DNA of 64,000 nt from Paracyclopina nana (taxonomy: Eukaryota; Arthropoda; Copepoda; Cyclopoida; Cyclopettidae): positions 4,114,501 to 4,178,500 of the forward strand of contig JAGUCH010000007.1 in the NCBI GenBank assembly GCA_019096065.1. Reading direction: 5' to 3'. The notes beneath the pieces were generated by a model. The model saw nothing but the letters and a program-made list of their open reading frames with translations. It had not been told where the DNA came from and ran no database searches. A program made the position numbers and the translations under genes. Positions 13,922 through 26,128 of the stretch are shown here, piece by piece (the stretch's first letter is position 1; each line of letters starts with the position of its first letter).

Positions 13922-16900
13922 ATGTCGGATCTCGAGAAAACGTTCTCGGAGGCTGAATTGCCAAAACGAGGGACCTACGATCGCCTCATTTTGTTCGACA
14001 AGTCGCAGCCGATCAAGCCATTCTATTCAGACGACGTTGAGGCTGTGGATTACGTTGATCGGAGCTGGAAGGAAATCTTCGGATTCAATGTCGTCCACCG
14101 TCTCAATATCAGGCATCGCTCAACCAAGGGAATGCAGCATCTGGGACAAGATGGTGAAGTCCCCTTGTATTTGTTTGCTCGAGTACATGAAGGTAATGAT
14201 TTTTTTCCTTTATTTGCCACATATATCGCTTCATTCACCACGCATCTCTTGCAGGAGTAAGTGTGCCACAACTACGTTCAGTGTTGCTGGACATTAATGC
14301 AAGGTTTGGCAAGCACTTGCTTAGCCCGGATGAGCGCGAGCTCTTTTATAAGAAGTTCGTCAATCACTATCCGGAGCGTGTCGTGCCTAAGTACGATTTT
14401 CCTTACCGAGACGATCCAAATGACGATTTCGTGTACCGCCATTGGGGTGCGATCAACACGCGTAGTACGGATGGGAAAATTACGAAAATAACAAGTACCG
14501 AATCTGAAGTAAGTATAACTGCCTTAAGTTATACGCGTTTTATACCCTAGTTATAAGAGAGAAGAAAAATTAGTAAATTTTTAAAAAGTATAAGTACCTA
14601 CCTACAACATAACATTCCTTTTTCAGGGCGAGACAAGCGCAGCAGTTGCTGCTGCCGCAGCCATCCTTACTGCGAGTGGCCTCGACTCTTTTCGAGTGCC
14701 GACGTCTCCACGGAAGACTGCGTCAGTCAACGAGCAGTCGACATCGCCCATCATGACGACCATTCATGACACGACGTTTGATCCAAACGAGGAGATCCCG
14801 AGCAGTCAACCGGCGACAGCTCCAACTCGACGGAATCTCCAGAGGGCTTCCAAACAATTGGCAGGCGAAACCATTCGCTCTCAATTTGCAAGTCCTCAGA
14901 AGCAAACTTCTGGAGCACTTGCAACGTCAACTCCTCGCAAGGAAGCAGCAGCTGCGGCAGACGAAGCTCAAGGTAAATAGTATCTCTTGTTTCTTAATCA
15001 AGTGATTGTTGTTTCATTACGCTCATTCTTAGAAACCGTTGATGAGATTCCGCCATCAAACGTTGACAACGCTGGGGCAGATGAGCCAACTCTGCCGCCA
15101 TCAAAGGATGCCGCTGACGACAACGCCGGAGCCAATGAGCCAACTGTTCCGCCATCAGAGGAAGCCGCAGACGCCGATGAGCCACCTCCATTAATTGCAG
15201 ACAGTGACGATGAGGCTGCTCCACCTCCAAAAACTTTGTCAGCAGCGTTGAAGCGCAAATTGCCAGCGACTGCTTCTAAAGATGACGACGGGGACGACAT
15301 CCCTGATTTAGTTGAACCCTCGGGTTCTAAGAGGGGTCAGTCCAAATCAAGACTAGCTCGAAAGAGGAAGATGGCGAGTGACACTAGCGACGACAACGAG
15401 GCAATAACTCTGGCAACTACGGATGGAAAGGGCATCAGCCTGGCGGATTTGTTCAAGCGATTGGGAGACTACTTGGTGAAAAGGCCTGACTTCGTGCAAA
15501 AGCCATGCCATTCAGAAGGCCAGTTCAATACGATTCGTGGCCACATCCTTGATTTACGTAATGTCGTCGACAATTTGGCTAAGGCCAGTACATCCGCTAT
15601 TAACGTAAGTAACACTAAGATTATCTTAAGATATAAGCAAGTCATAAGCGATTCATATGAGAGAGGTTAGTCAAGCGCTTTTTAAAAAAAAAATATCTTT
15701 CAGAAAACTTCGAAGCAGTCGCTTGAGACGGATGCGAAAATGAACTTGCTAATTGCCAATCAGCAAAAAATGCAAGTGGATGTCAAGGGCATGGGAACGG
15801 CGAAGGAGGCAAGGATGCAACAAGCATGCCTTATCTTGGCAGGCTTCTTGCCGTTCAACATTTTGACACCGGCTCATGACGTCTTGATGTCCTGCAATGT
15901 CATCAAAATGTTGATAACAAACCTCGTCACTCCCCATGTTAACGGCTTGCCAATGAAGACAATGGCAAAGGAAATTGCGGGCGTGGTCATCTCATTCCTG
16001 TACAGCCAGTTGGCGTCTGGCCACCACGTTCTAGGAGAGAAGTCAAGGTAAGCCATAGATCGCTATAATAAGGGCGGGGTCTTTGTGAGCAATTAATGGT
16101 GCGATAGTCGTTTAATTACACGTCGGTGCAACTGACACCTCAATTAACATCAATCGCTGATCAGTTAACATGTAATCATATAAGCTGTAGCGTCTGTAGA
16201 TAGCTATAATAAGGGCGGGGTCTTTGTGAGCAATTAATGGTGCGATAGTCGTTTAATTACGTACACGTCGGTGCAACTGACACCTCAATTAACATCAATC
16301 GCTGATCAGTTAACATGTAATCATATAAGCTGTAGCGTCTGTCTCTTCGTTTATAGCGGCCAAGTTTTGATGGAATGGCCAAAGAGGGCTTTGCACCCTT
16401 TCATTCTGAAGCTGTTCAGCACTTTGTTGCTAACAATATACGGGCAGTCGAAGAAGAGCAGCAAATCGGCCGAAGAACTTGTGCAAGTGAACTTGGAAAC
16501 GGTGAAGGAGTTCATACGGCGAAAATTGAGCGCAGATCGAAAGAGGATGCAGGATGATGCCATCAAGTACTCGCGTACACCAGAAGAGGCAGCCATTGCC
16601 ATGTACGAATGCGACGTTGCGTACAGAAAAGACATGGATGTAAGTACAATTCAATGACACTATTTAAACGCTTATGTCATAAGCTAGTCATAAGCGATTT
16701 ATAGGCGACCAAGTAGTTATCGAAGTTTTTAAAAAACATTTCAGCATCTACTTAATTCGAAAGTCCCTACTCAAGAGGAGTACGTGGACATGAAGCTGAA
16801 GAGAGAGGACTTCAAAAAGTTTGTGCTCATGCGTTTAGATGCCTCTAAAGTCATCTATGAGGGCCAAGAGAAGTTCCGCTTCATGGTCAGCCGTTCTACG

Positions 16901-17907
16901 AAGAGTCTGCGGACTGCGAGAGATGCTGTGGAATGTATTTTCACCATCTGCGAGGTTTTGGAGCGTGACAGGTCGACGATCACGTTTGACAGTTTTGTCA
17001 AACATGTCCCCCATGTAAGTTTGCTATTTGATAACCATTCTTGTTGCTGTCAAATCCATAAGCTGCGCTCATATTTGCAGTTCGAAGAAGATTACCACGT
17101 CTGGGAAAAAGAGATCGGCAGTACGGAAACGTTCAGGGAACGTTATTTGGCGAGAGACGAAACGGATTTTCGAGACGACCCAGAGGAGTTGGCGCAACGT
17201 GCGAAGGCTGACAGAAAAGCCGCTGCCGATGCGAAGAAGGACGAGAAACGTCGTCGCAAGAATGAAAAGGACGGTCCAAAGGTCTCATTGCTTCAAAGTC
17301 AAGACAGCAGCGACGACCTCGAGCTGGTGATCAACCTTTCAAAGTCCGGCAAGAAGCGATCACTTGCCGAAGAGGAGGAGGAGGAGAAGGAGGCATCGAC
17401 GCAATCCAAACGGAAACGCCGAGGCTCCCAACGCCGAAGCTCCGAAACGAAGGAGAAGAAGTCTCGGTAAGTCAACTTGTTATAAAACTCTTACATATTT
17501 AGCGATTTTTAAGGGATTCATATGAGACAAGCTGAATGTGAATGTTTTTAAAAAAGTTATGTTTATTTCAGCGCCAAATCTGCCGCAAAGGTCGCCTCCT
17601 CCAGCTCAAGCGGATCCTCAAGCGATGAGGACGATCCAAAACCTCCAGTGAGTCCTTTACCTAAAAAAAAAGAAAAAAACCAATTACCTTTCAATCCTTT
17701 TATTTTAATTAGGCGGTCAGTCAAAAAACCTCCAAATTGAAGGCAAAGGATGCTGCCAAGAAGGTTGCCGCTGCCGTCGCTTCCGCCAAGAAGAAAGCAG
17801 CTACGAAAGTACCTGAAAAGAAGAAAGGGAAGAAGAAGGACAAAGCTGAGGACGAGGAGGAGGGAACCACCGATGCCTCATCTCTCGGCAGCTCGGATGA
17901 GAGCTAA
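13922..17907 (+). CDS. Second CACTA-encoded protein, 10 exons, 998 aa, function unknown
   Basis: Exons 13922-14192, 14255-14508, 14627-14972, 15033-15604, 15704-16047, 16357-16639, 16745-17014, 17081-17466, 17572-17647, 17713-17907; all GT-AG, phases match, 2997 nt. The N-terminal about 175 residues look folded (MSDLEKTFSEAELPKRG, then RGTYDRL..YVDRSWKEIFGF). Then comes a long acidic, Pro/Ser-rich linker, a middle folded part (about 475-680) and a Lys/Arg-rich C terminus with EKKKGKKKDKAED, typical of nuclear DNA-binding proteins. By position it is analogous to the second gene (TnpA) of plant En/Spm, but no sequence family was recognised. It could instead be a captured host gene. Confidence 0.75.
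16052..16342. repeat. Tandem duplication of about 143 bp inside a CACTA intron
   Basis: Two consecutive near-identical copies, about 16055-16197 and 16198-16342, each with AATAAGGGCGGGGTCTTTG and CGCTGATCAGTTAACATG. The second copy has an extra GTAC. It lies wholly in the intron 16048-16356. Confidence 0.9.
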
Positions 17908-18808
17908 AGCAATGGTGACGTGAACGGATAGCTAGTCAATAGCAACAAGCAGCAGTCAATGCTAATTAAAAGGATATATTATTGTAACGTTTAGGCCGCT
18001 TTCTAAATTATAGTGTGACAGAAAACCTGAAAATAAAAGAATATGTATGTAAGGAAAGCTTACACGTCGTTTGACCGCTCAGCAGGCATGCGCGAGCAAT
18101 TCTCGTGAAATTTTTGGCCCTTAAGAATCGCTTATTTCAAATGCTATTATAAGGGTCGGTTTTGTATTGCCGGGTTTTTTAAAAACGCTGAAAAAAAATT
18201 GCACTCTTATGGAACGCTCTTGACTAAGGTATAAAAATAGGGATTTATAACCGATTTATAGGGGAGCAAAAAAAAATTAAATTTTTAAAAAAAGGTCTGC
18301 AACAAAACGATAATATAACGCTTAAGTTAATAGCGACTTTTAAGCGATTTATAAGGGTCATAAGGATAAAAGTATTTTTTTAAAAAACCTACAACTTCTA
18401 CTGCCAAAAGCAGTGATGACATAAAAAGCAGTTAAGCATTTATTTGTGAAGACTGCATCATATGCTACCACCTGAATGATTGCAAATGTGCGTAAATGCA
18501 TTATCTGGAATTTTCTTCACTTATACAAAAATAGTAAGGATCTCCAGATTCATGAGCCAAACATGACATCGGAGAAGTTAGTCCAATACAAAAAGCTGAT
18601 ACTTTAAATGAAGCGCACATACTCAGTGATGAAAGATATCAAGGCATTACACCGATCACTTGATCACTGAAGGAGATATTCACTTTTGAAAAATCAGTGA
18701 TTTTGGGCTGTCCCTTATAAATTTTTGCGAAAATGTGACATGAAACTCTTATATTTAAGAGATTTATACTAGATTTATAAGTATAACTGCCTTATAAATC
18801 GAGTAATT
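17908..18808. other. CACTA right subterminal region with CTTATAA-type repeats
   Basis: No gene. AATAAA near 18030 is the likely poly(A) signal of the plus-strand gene. From 18.1 kb on the region is dense in variants of TTATAAG and CGATTTATAAG in both orientations (for example 18150, 18245, 18345, 18710, 18755-18800), up to the gypsy insertion point. Confidence 0.6.
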
Positions 18809-19003
18809 TGTAGGAGGTTCGTATAGACCCCCCGAGGATGACACGCGCGCCCGCGGGTAGCGATAGAAGAACTTGCTACTGAAACTAGTCGAGATGTTTA
18901 CTCGAGTGCGTCCGTTTATTAACTGCTGTACAATTCGTTTCACCGGGACGGGGCGCTCGCAGGCGCCCACAGAACACACCCGTATACCCGTGTTCCTGCT
19001 ACA
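18809..19003 (-). repeat. 3' LTR of the nested gypsy element
   Basis: 195 bp, identical by eye to the copy at 28960-29154. The left flank ends AATT. Confidence 0.95.
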
Positions 19004-19011
19004 ACTTCCCC

Positions 19012-21492
19012 CTACTGAAGGGTTGTCGTGTCCTCACGACGGGGGCCCACGGTCCGTTGTCTGGGCGTAGCAGGCCGAACCGGGGAGATCGGTGGGGCCG
19101 GTGAAACCGCGACTTCCGGGAACGGCTTGAGCGGAGTGGACGTGGCAGAGGGCACCGTAGGCACTGTAGCTGCCGGTAGCACGGTCATCAGGTAATTATG
19201 CATCGACTCGTTTTGCCGGGCCAGCACGTCCACCTGGGCCTGCAGGTTTTTGTAGACCGAGTCCTGTTCTTGGGAGAGGGCCTCTCGCAGCCGCTGGCGA
19301 AATCCACGTCTAGTGCGGGGCGCGGCCTCATCCTCTTCCACGCCCGCGGCGCCGGCTGCGGCCGTCGCATACTTGGGCGGTGCGTCCTCCTCGTCGTCGT
19401 CGTCGTCGTCGGAGCTGCCCAGGTTGGCCAGGCGGAATGCTTGGGTGGTCCCACCCCCGGGGTGGCGGCGTCCTCGGCGAGAGGGCCGTTCATCATCGCT
19501 GTCGCCCCCGGGGAACAGGATCTGATCCTGCCCTAGGTTGGTCACCATCCTCCACGGCATCTCCACCATCAGGAACGCCGTGTGCCAGATTGCCAACAAC
19601 ATCCACCACCCGAAGCCGCGTCGTCGGTAGAGGATGATCATACGGAGTAGGGCTCCCAGGATCAACTTCAGGAGGCCCACGGTGATGAGGAACCCAGTGA
19701 AGTACGAGTAGTACTTCCCCACCGAACTGAAGAAGGGAATGATCGCACTCCCCACGTGGTCCACCATTTGGTCAATGTCCTCCTGGGACCAGAAGGTGGT
19801 AGAGCGGCTACCCGTAATCAGGGAGTTGTGGAGGACGTTGCTGGTGATCGTGTTGACCACCGCCTCCCGGCTGCTGAAGAGGTGGAGGTACAAAATGTGG
19901 TTGGCCCGTTGCTCCGCAGAGAACACGCCACCGCCCAATCCGCGGCTAATGTCGTACTGATGGCTGCGCGGAGCGGCGTCGGACATCGGATTGAGCTGGG
20001 ATGGAGCGATGCAAGCGTGGATCTGGGGCGTGGCGCACATCCATTGATTGTGTATGCGCCACTTGATGGGCGTGATCGAGTCGCACGGGACCACGCTCGG
20101 CCGGTCGGTCAAGATAAACGACAGCGGGTCCGCAAACCGGGTCTCGTTGTTGACCAGCACGGGGATTTCCTGGGTGCAATTGTCGATGGACCGGGTGACC
20201 GCCTGTACAGGGTAGCAGGACGTCACGTAGGCCACGGCCCCCGCCCTCGCGACGAGATGGCCGGGTCCGTGGCTGTCCAGGGTGGCGTATGACGATGATC
20301 CGGAGGCCATGCTCTGCAACTTGGAGTGTAAGATTGCGCGCTCATTTTTGCAAATCAGTTCTTGTAAGAATTTAAACCGATCCTGAATGTGCAGCGCGTG
20401 TTGTGAGTGTACAAACGCGAGCTGCGTCTGGATGTTCGCTCCGTCCATGTCCTCTGGGTGCAGGTACTTGGCTTGCAGGGGCCCTTCCCCGGGCCCCACC
20501 AAGAGGATGGCAAAGTCCCTCAGCTGGGTGGTGAACAGCTTCCGCTGACACATGGATTGTACTCCTTTGAGGACGAACCCCGCGAACCTTGACTCCTCCT
20601 CATGGGCTAGCAGGAGGAGATCGCCAAGATGTCCAGCTCCTCCCATGAGGCTGGTGGCGTTCCGGTGAGGATAGAGCACGGCAGGCCCTCGATACACCTC
20701 ACTAAGCTCGTCCTCGCAGCGAGGTGACTTCCGCTTGGGCCACACAATAGTACCTTCCGCATCGTCTTGCACGATGAGGTCCTGGAAATTCGCCGTTAAG
20801 TGGTTGGAGAACACCACCCGCCCGTTGGCCGTATTCAGCTTCCCGTAAATTGGCTCTACCAGCGCGTGGATGGTGGTGGTCTCGTATGATTTGTAGAACG
20901 TGACACCTCCGCTGGTGAAAGTGGTGGTGGTGCACTTGTGGTCCTTATCCAATCCTCCTTTGGAGAAATAAGAGAGCGAGGTCGGATTATTGAGAGCTAC
21001 CTCCACCTTCTTGTTCTCCACTATCAGGTAATGCTTCTCCGCGGCCTCCCGACACGCTTGTGGGGTTACCAAGTAGGGCCGGTTGACATCAGTCATTTGA
21101 CTGCCATAACTGATGCTATCGTATCCACATCTTGTCACTTGTCGGGACAAATGCACCCTGCACCGGAAGGCCTTGATCGAGAGGGTCGACGCGGTCTGGA
21201 GCACCTGGACTGTGACATTGACGGGGGCCTGATATGCGCTCCGAATGTCCTCGCAGAGCTCTGGCTGACTCAGGTCGATGGCTTCGTGGATGGCATCGGG
21301 GTGCGCGCAGTCGTAGGTGGTGAATGACGTGACCTTTGCGTCCGGGGTGTAAAGATCAGCGACGCGGCTCCGGGGTGACGTCCCCGGGACCACGGCCGCC
21401 TGGGCCAGTTCACTGAACAGGATCCAGTAGGCATACACAAAGAAGGCCATCAAGTACATAGAGGGCCAAAGAAAGCAGCTTACTGGCGTCAT
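19012..21492 (-). CDS. Envelope glycoprotein (env) of the nested gypsy element
   Basis: 826 aa, uninterrupted; starts with ATG at 21492 and its stop overlaps the polypurine tract. The N terminus is hydrophobic (CFLWPSMYLMAFFVYAYWILF), a signal peptide or signal anchor. The ectodomain of about 570 residues has many Cys and several Asn glycosylation sites (for example NATS, NCTQ, NETR), and the motif TRCGYDSISYG. A hydrophobic block, FLITVGLLKLILGALLRMIIL, with a second one just after it, is the membrane anchor. It is followed by a tail of about 175 residues rich in Asp and Glu. The Cys pattern suggests a captured glycoprotein of a negative-strand RNA virus (chuvirus-like) rather than a baculovirus F type. 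That is recollection of the motif style, to be tested. Confidence 0.8.
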   Translation of the reverse strand: MTPVSCFLWPSMYLMAFFVYAYWILFSELAQAAVVPGTSPRSRVADLYTPDAKVTSFTTYDCAHPDAIHEAIDLSQPELCEDIRSAYQAPVNVTVQVLQTASTLSIKAFRCRVHLSRQVTRCGYDSISYGSQMTDVNRPYLVTPQACREAAEKHYLIVENKKVEVALNNPTSLSYFSKGGLDKDHKCTTTTFTSGGVTFYKSYETTTIHALVEPIYGKLNTANGRVVFSNHLTANFQDLIVQDDAEGTIVWPKRKSPRCEDELSEVYRGPAVLYPHRNATSLMGGAGHLGDLLLLAHEEESRFAGFVLKGVQSMCQRKLFTTQLRDFAILLVGPGEGPLQAKYLHPEDMDGANIQTQLAFVHSQHALHIQDRFKFLQELICKNERAILHSKLQSMASGSSSYATLDSHGPGHLVARAGAVAYVTSCYPVQAVTRSIDNCTQEIPVLVNNETRFADPLSFILTDRPSVVPCDSITPIKWRIHNQWMCATPQIHACIAPSQLNPMSDAAPRSHQYDISRGLGGGVFSAEQRANHILYLHLFSSREAVVNTITSNVLHNSLITGSRSTTFWSQEDIDQMVDHVGSAIIPFFSSVGKYYSYFTGFLITVGLLKLILGALLRMIILYRRRGFGWWMLLAIWHTAFLMVEMPWRMVTNLGQDQILFPGGDSDDERPSRRGRRHPGGGTTQAFRLANLGSSDDDDDDEEDAPPKYATAAAGAAGVEEDEAAPRTRRGFRQRLREALSQEQDSVYKNLQAQVDVLARQNESMHNYLMTVLPAATVPTVPSATSTPLKPFPEVAVSPAPPISPVRPATPRQRTVGPRREDTTTLQ

Positions 21493-21704
21493 GATTTGTT
21501 GATTTGTGGGTTATGAGTTTGTATGGTCGCAAATTAGATTAGCACTGGTACTCAGAACTGGAAGAGAGGAATAGTAAATTATTGAGCTGTCATAATTTTG
21601 CTGCCAGAATGCGAAAGTTTTGAAGTTTTACTGTTTTTGCTGTTTTTGCGTGCGCGCGTGTTGCCACCCCCCCAAACTTTTGTATGAGGGCAGCAATATG
21701 CGCA

Positions 21705-24700
21705 TTAATCAAATACATTATCAGAATTCGGTGTTGATATGGTAGAATTTTGCCCTTGTGATGATGATGATGATGTTTGTGATCGCGACGCTTCTGGGAT
21801 GGTTGATGGTATTGACGGTCTTATTGGTGGTGGCCGCGGTTCTAGCGGTGGCAGCAGATACCTTGTTGTTTCAGGCAGAGCTTGTGCGGTTGGTGCTTGT
21901 TGCAGGGGCAGCAGTGCATCGTCGCGACTTGCTTGCTTGTCGCCGCTTCTCGTTCTGGAGCGCGAGGTCTCTGCGAGCTTGTCTTGGCCTCCTAATATTT
22001 GCTGTGAATATTCCTGCAACATTTCTGCTGCCGTTCTTCTTTTCCTCGGTGGTGGCCGAGGTGTTGGTGATGGCGGCGGCGAGTTGTGGCCGTAATCATC
22101 GGGTGAGATTTGGTCCTGCTGCTCACCTTCATTCGGAGGGGTGTCATTATCGTCCTGTGACATGTGTTCAAACATGGTGCAGTCATATTCTGGAATGGTT
22201 GGGTCGTCGTTGAATGGCGGAATAGTGTCATCCTTCGCATGTGGGAATCCATATTCGCGATCCGTTGGTGCTACTGCATATTCGAACGCATGTGTAGTTT
22301 CGCTGGGCTGTTCATCGGAGGCTGGGTCGGGGGCGTGCATATGCTCCGCAGATTCATCTCCCGGCATGTCGAAGTCCATGTTTTCCGTGGGAGGCGATGT
22401 GATGGTCTCGGCTTGTGGATCTGACGGTTCGATGTACCGTTTCAGTCGGTCCACGGAGACAACCTGCTTCTTGGTTAGCGGCCATGATGGGTCTGGCGAG
22501 ATTTCGTACGTGAGCTCGTTGATTCTTTTCTCGATGGTCCAAGGGCCGGTCCAGAAAGTTTGCAACTTTTTGGATATTGACCGCACGACCCTTGGCGTGA
22601 ACAGCCACACTTTCTGGCCTGGGGAGAAGGCTTGCTTATCCATATGATAGGCCCGTCTTTGCCGTTCAATGGATGCAGAAATGTTCTTGCGAGCCCACTC
22701 ATGCGCGAGTTGTATCCGTTGCCGCAGCTGCTTGGCGAAACGGCCAGCTTCGGTTGCCTTATGCACTGCCGGCTGCGGGTCCCCAAAGATGAGATCGAGG
22801 TTGGTGGTAGGTTGCCTGCCGAACACCATTTCATAGGGAGCCAGCCCCGTGGATCGATTCTTTGTGGTACGCAAGATGAATAATGCAATCGGCACTCCTT
22901 CGGACCATTTAGAATAGTGTCCCTTGATCATCTTACGTATGAGCTCGTTAAGGTCACGGTGGGCCCGCTCTACTGGGTTGCTTTTTTGGTTGTATGACTG
23001 CGTGGTGGTGGCCTTGCTGCCTAAAGCCGAGCATACTTCCCTCATGAGGTGTGCTGTGAAGTGAGTACCTTGGTCGGTGTGCAGGCGCTCCGGCAGTCCA
23101 AAACGGGGGATGATTTCCGTCTTGAGGAATCGGACCGCTGTCTCGGCATCATTGGATCGGCATGGGAAGGCTTCGATCCACTTACTGAACACACACTTGG
23201 CCGTGAATAGGTACCGGTGCTGGTTGGACGTGGGCTTGAACGGGCCCACATAGTCAAGGCTGAGCACCTGGAACGGAAATCCAGCATGGCGTGGTACCAG
23301 GGTGTGCCGCTGATCCGAGGTTGCGGGTTTAGATTTCTGACACAGCAAGCAGGACTTTACGACCTCATCGGCCACTCTAGCCATGTTTGGGAAGTAGAAG
23401 TGTTGAGCTGCCCGATGGATCAGGTTGTCTCGACCCTGGTGTCCCATGGTTTCGTGCACGTGCCTCAGACTGGCCTCCTCCCACTTGCGAGGTACGATGA
23501 GCCGAGTCGAGGGCCGGCCTTGCGGGTCACGCAGCCGGAGAGCTCCTTGCTGGTCCAGGCATAGGCTGTTGAATTGTTCCATGAGTACCCGCCCTCGGGC
23601 GGAGGCAGCATCGAGGTGGGCTCTGGAGGGAGCTTGCTGGAGTTTGACCAATTGGCGCAGCGTCACCAGGTCGTCATCCTCCTCCTGAGCTTCGGCCCAT
23701 AACTCCGGTTTGGTGGGAATGAGCTTCAGGCTGGCCACGCGGAAGAAGTCGTCATCGGAAACTTCAGCGCTAATGTGGTCTCCTGCTTGGTCCAAATGAG
23801 GCGCCCGACTGAGGGAATCGGCATTGCCGTGCTTGGTGCCTGCCCGATGGACGACCTCGAAGTCGTAGTTGGAGATGGTGTCGAGCCACCTGGCCAACAT
23901 GCCCGTCGGAGCCTCCATGGAGCGAATCCATAGCAGAGCCCGGTGGTCGGTCCGGAGGATGAACCTTCGATGCTGCAAGTAGTATTTGAATTGCTTGATG
24001 AAGATAATAACAGCGACCAGCTCTCCCTGGTTGGCGGAATAATTGCTCTGGGCCGAGGTCAACTTCTTTGCTCCGTACAAGATGACTCGCTCCTTGCCTC
24101 TCTGCACCTGGGACAAGACCGCCCCTACTGCCCTGTTCTCTTGGGAGAAGTCGGTGTCCAAGATGAACGGGTTTGGGGACGCGAAGTCGGGATACGCAAG
24201 GACCGGGGCCGACACGAGCCGCCTTTTGATCTCCTCGAAAGCATCACGATACTCCTGCGACGGTTCGAAGGTCTGAGTATCAGAAGTCCCATCATCCTTG
24301 GATAGCCGGGCAGTCAGTGGCGCGGCGATGTGTTGGTATTTCTCGATGAAGGCCCGGTAGTAATTGGCCTTGCCCATGAAGATGCGAAGGAGTTTGCGAG
24401 TGTTGGGTAGCGGCCACTTGCGAATGAGATCTATGTAAGCTGGCATGACTTCCAGCCCTTTCGGGGTGACAACATGCCCGAGGTAAGTCACCCTGGTCTG
24501 GAAGAGGTGGCACTTGGTGGGCTTGAGCAACAGCCCTGCCTTCTGATGGGCCTGGAGGACGATCTTGAGGTTTTGCAAGTGCGAATCGAAATCGGGGGAG
24601 TGAACCAAGCAGTCGTCCAGGTAGGGCAGGGCCACGTTCTATGGCACGCCCTCTAATACCAGGCGGTTCAAGCGGCTGTATGTCTTAGGGGCATTCGTGA

Positions 24701-26093
24701 GCCCGAAAGGCATCTTCAAGAAGGCATACGAGCCATCCCCAGTGGAGAACGTGGTCTTCTCCACGTCCTCAGCGCGAATCGGCACTACGTTGAAGGCTCC
24801 CACCGCGTCCAGGGTGGAGAACACGGTGGAGCGGGCTAGCCGGCTCAGGTTGTCCCTCACGTCCCGATGGGGTGGGAATCGACCACCGTGATTTTGTTGA
24901 GCTCACGATAATCCACGCACCAACGGAGACTGCCGTCCTTCTTGCGCCACGGGGACCAGTGGGGCTGACCACGGGGATGAGATCGGAGTGATGACCTCTT
25001 CTTCCAACCACTTATGGATCTGCTCCTTCAAGGAGGACTCCAGGTTGGGGTTGATTGGCCTCCGCCTAATGTTGATCGGTCGGGCGCCAGGCTTGAGATC
25101 TATCGCATGCTCCACCAACTTGGTCTGCCCAGTGCGACCATCGAAGGAGAAGGCGCCCAGGTACGCGGCCAGCAGGGACGCGGCCGCCCTCAGGCGTTCG
25201 GGATGCCGGCGAAGGAGGTCGTTTTCTTTCAATCCGAATGCTTGAATCGTGAACTCGATCTTCTCCTGTGGGCTGGCATCAGGGGGCAGCCCCGGCGGCG
25301 GCTCCGCGGCCCGGATAGCTTGGAGGTGTGGTGCGGATGCAGCGAGGGCAGCGGCCTCCATGGGCTCGTATTCCCTTAGCACACCGTAAAGAGTGCCCCC
25401 CTTTACTTGCAAGGGGTGATCCAGTGGGTTCAGCATTCCCACCAGCAGGTGGCCTCCTGCGGAGGGTCGCACCACGGCGTTCAGCCAAGGAGCCAGCTGG
25501 GTTTCTTCAGCGAACTGCCCTTCAGCCTCCAGGACTGCGGGCTTTGCATCGCCGTGAGGCCATAGAGCGGCAACGGCCGCGACGAGAGCAGTGCTGCGTG
25601 GCGGGACAGTGGCCGGCCGGAGGACACATATTGGGTATTCCCCCGGGGAAGGCTGGCTGGAGGCCGACAGGGCCCCAACCAGCGGAACACATTGGCCGTG
25701 AATTCTCAGGGCACCCCGCGAGTGGAGCTGGTCGATGCGGTGGTGGCTCAAGAAGGGCCCCGAGAGGTTGAAGTCCATAGACAAATTGCGCACCACTGCC
25801 GGGCGGATGGAGAACACGTGAGGGTGCTCCCCGAACTGCACCCGTAGAGGCTGCTTGAGTTCCCCCAACACTTGCAGCCGATGGCGGGCGTGGGCCGTGC
25901 CCACAGCGGTCATGTCCTCCAGGGGTCGCAACCCGTGGGGGAGGACTCCCAGTCGCTTAGCGAAGTCCTCAGAGATGCAAGTGCGCCAGCTGTTTCCGCT
26001 GTCCACTAAGGCTCGCGTCTTGATGCGGCCGATGTGCACTGGCACTTGGGTTAAAAATTGTTTATGCTGTGTGATGTGGTCTAATGCGGCCAA
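21705..26093 (-). pseudogene. pro-pol of the nested gypsy element, broken within reverse transcriptase
   Basis: Order protease (RALVDSGNSW near 26030), reverse transcriptase, RNase H (ILDTDFSQENRAVGAVLS; RTDHRALLWI), integrase (HVHETMGHQGRD..CLLCQ zinc motif; LDYVG, HTDQGTHF, NPVERAHRDL for D,D,E), then a Pro/Ser-rich tail. This is the gypsy (Metaviridae) order. It lies in the -1 frame relative to gag, so programmed frameshifting is likely. Lesions: two compensating single-base frameshifts about 95 bp apart (near 24960 and 24870) and one in-frame TAG at about 24641, just before the PYLDDCL catalytic motif. Upstream and downstream parts are open (to 24903; from 24635). As it stands it cannot give a full reverse transcriptase. 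Confidence 0.9.
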
Positions 26094-26128
26094 GATGAGG
26101 GATGCTGGCGTGACCCGGGCGGAGCCCT

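Noticed and set aside
13563-14297. 244-codon plus-strand frame over the CACTA promoter
   Set aside because: It crosses the repeat-rich promoter and overlaps exon 1 of the real gene in another frame.
22141-22647. Long plus-strand frames in 19-27 kb
   Set aside because: They are opposite-strand shadows of the GC-rich env, pol and gag genes.
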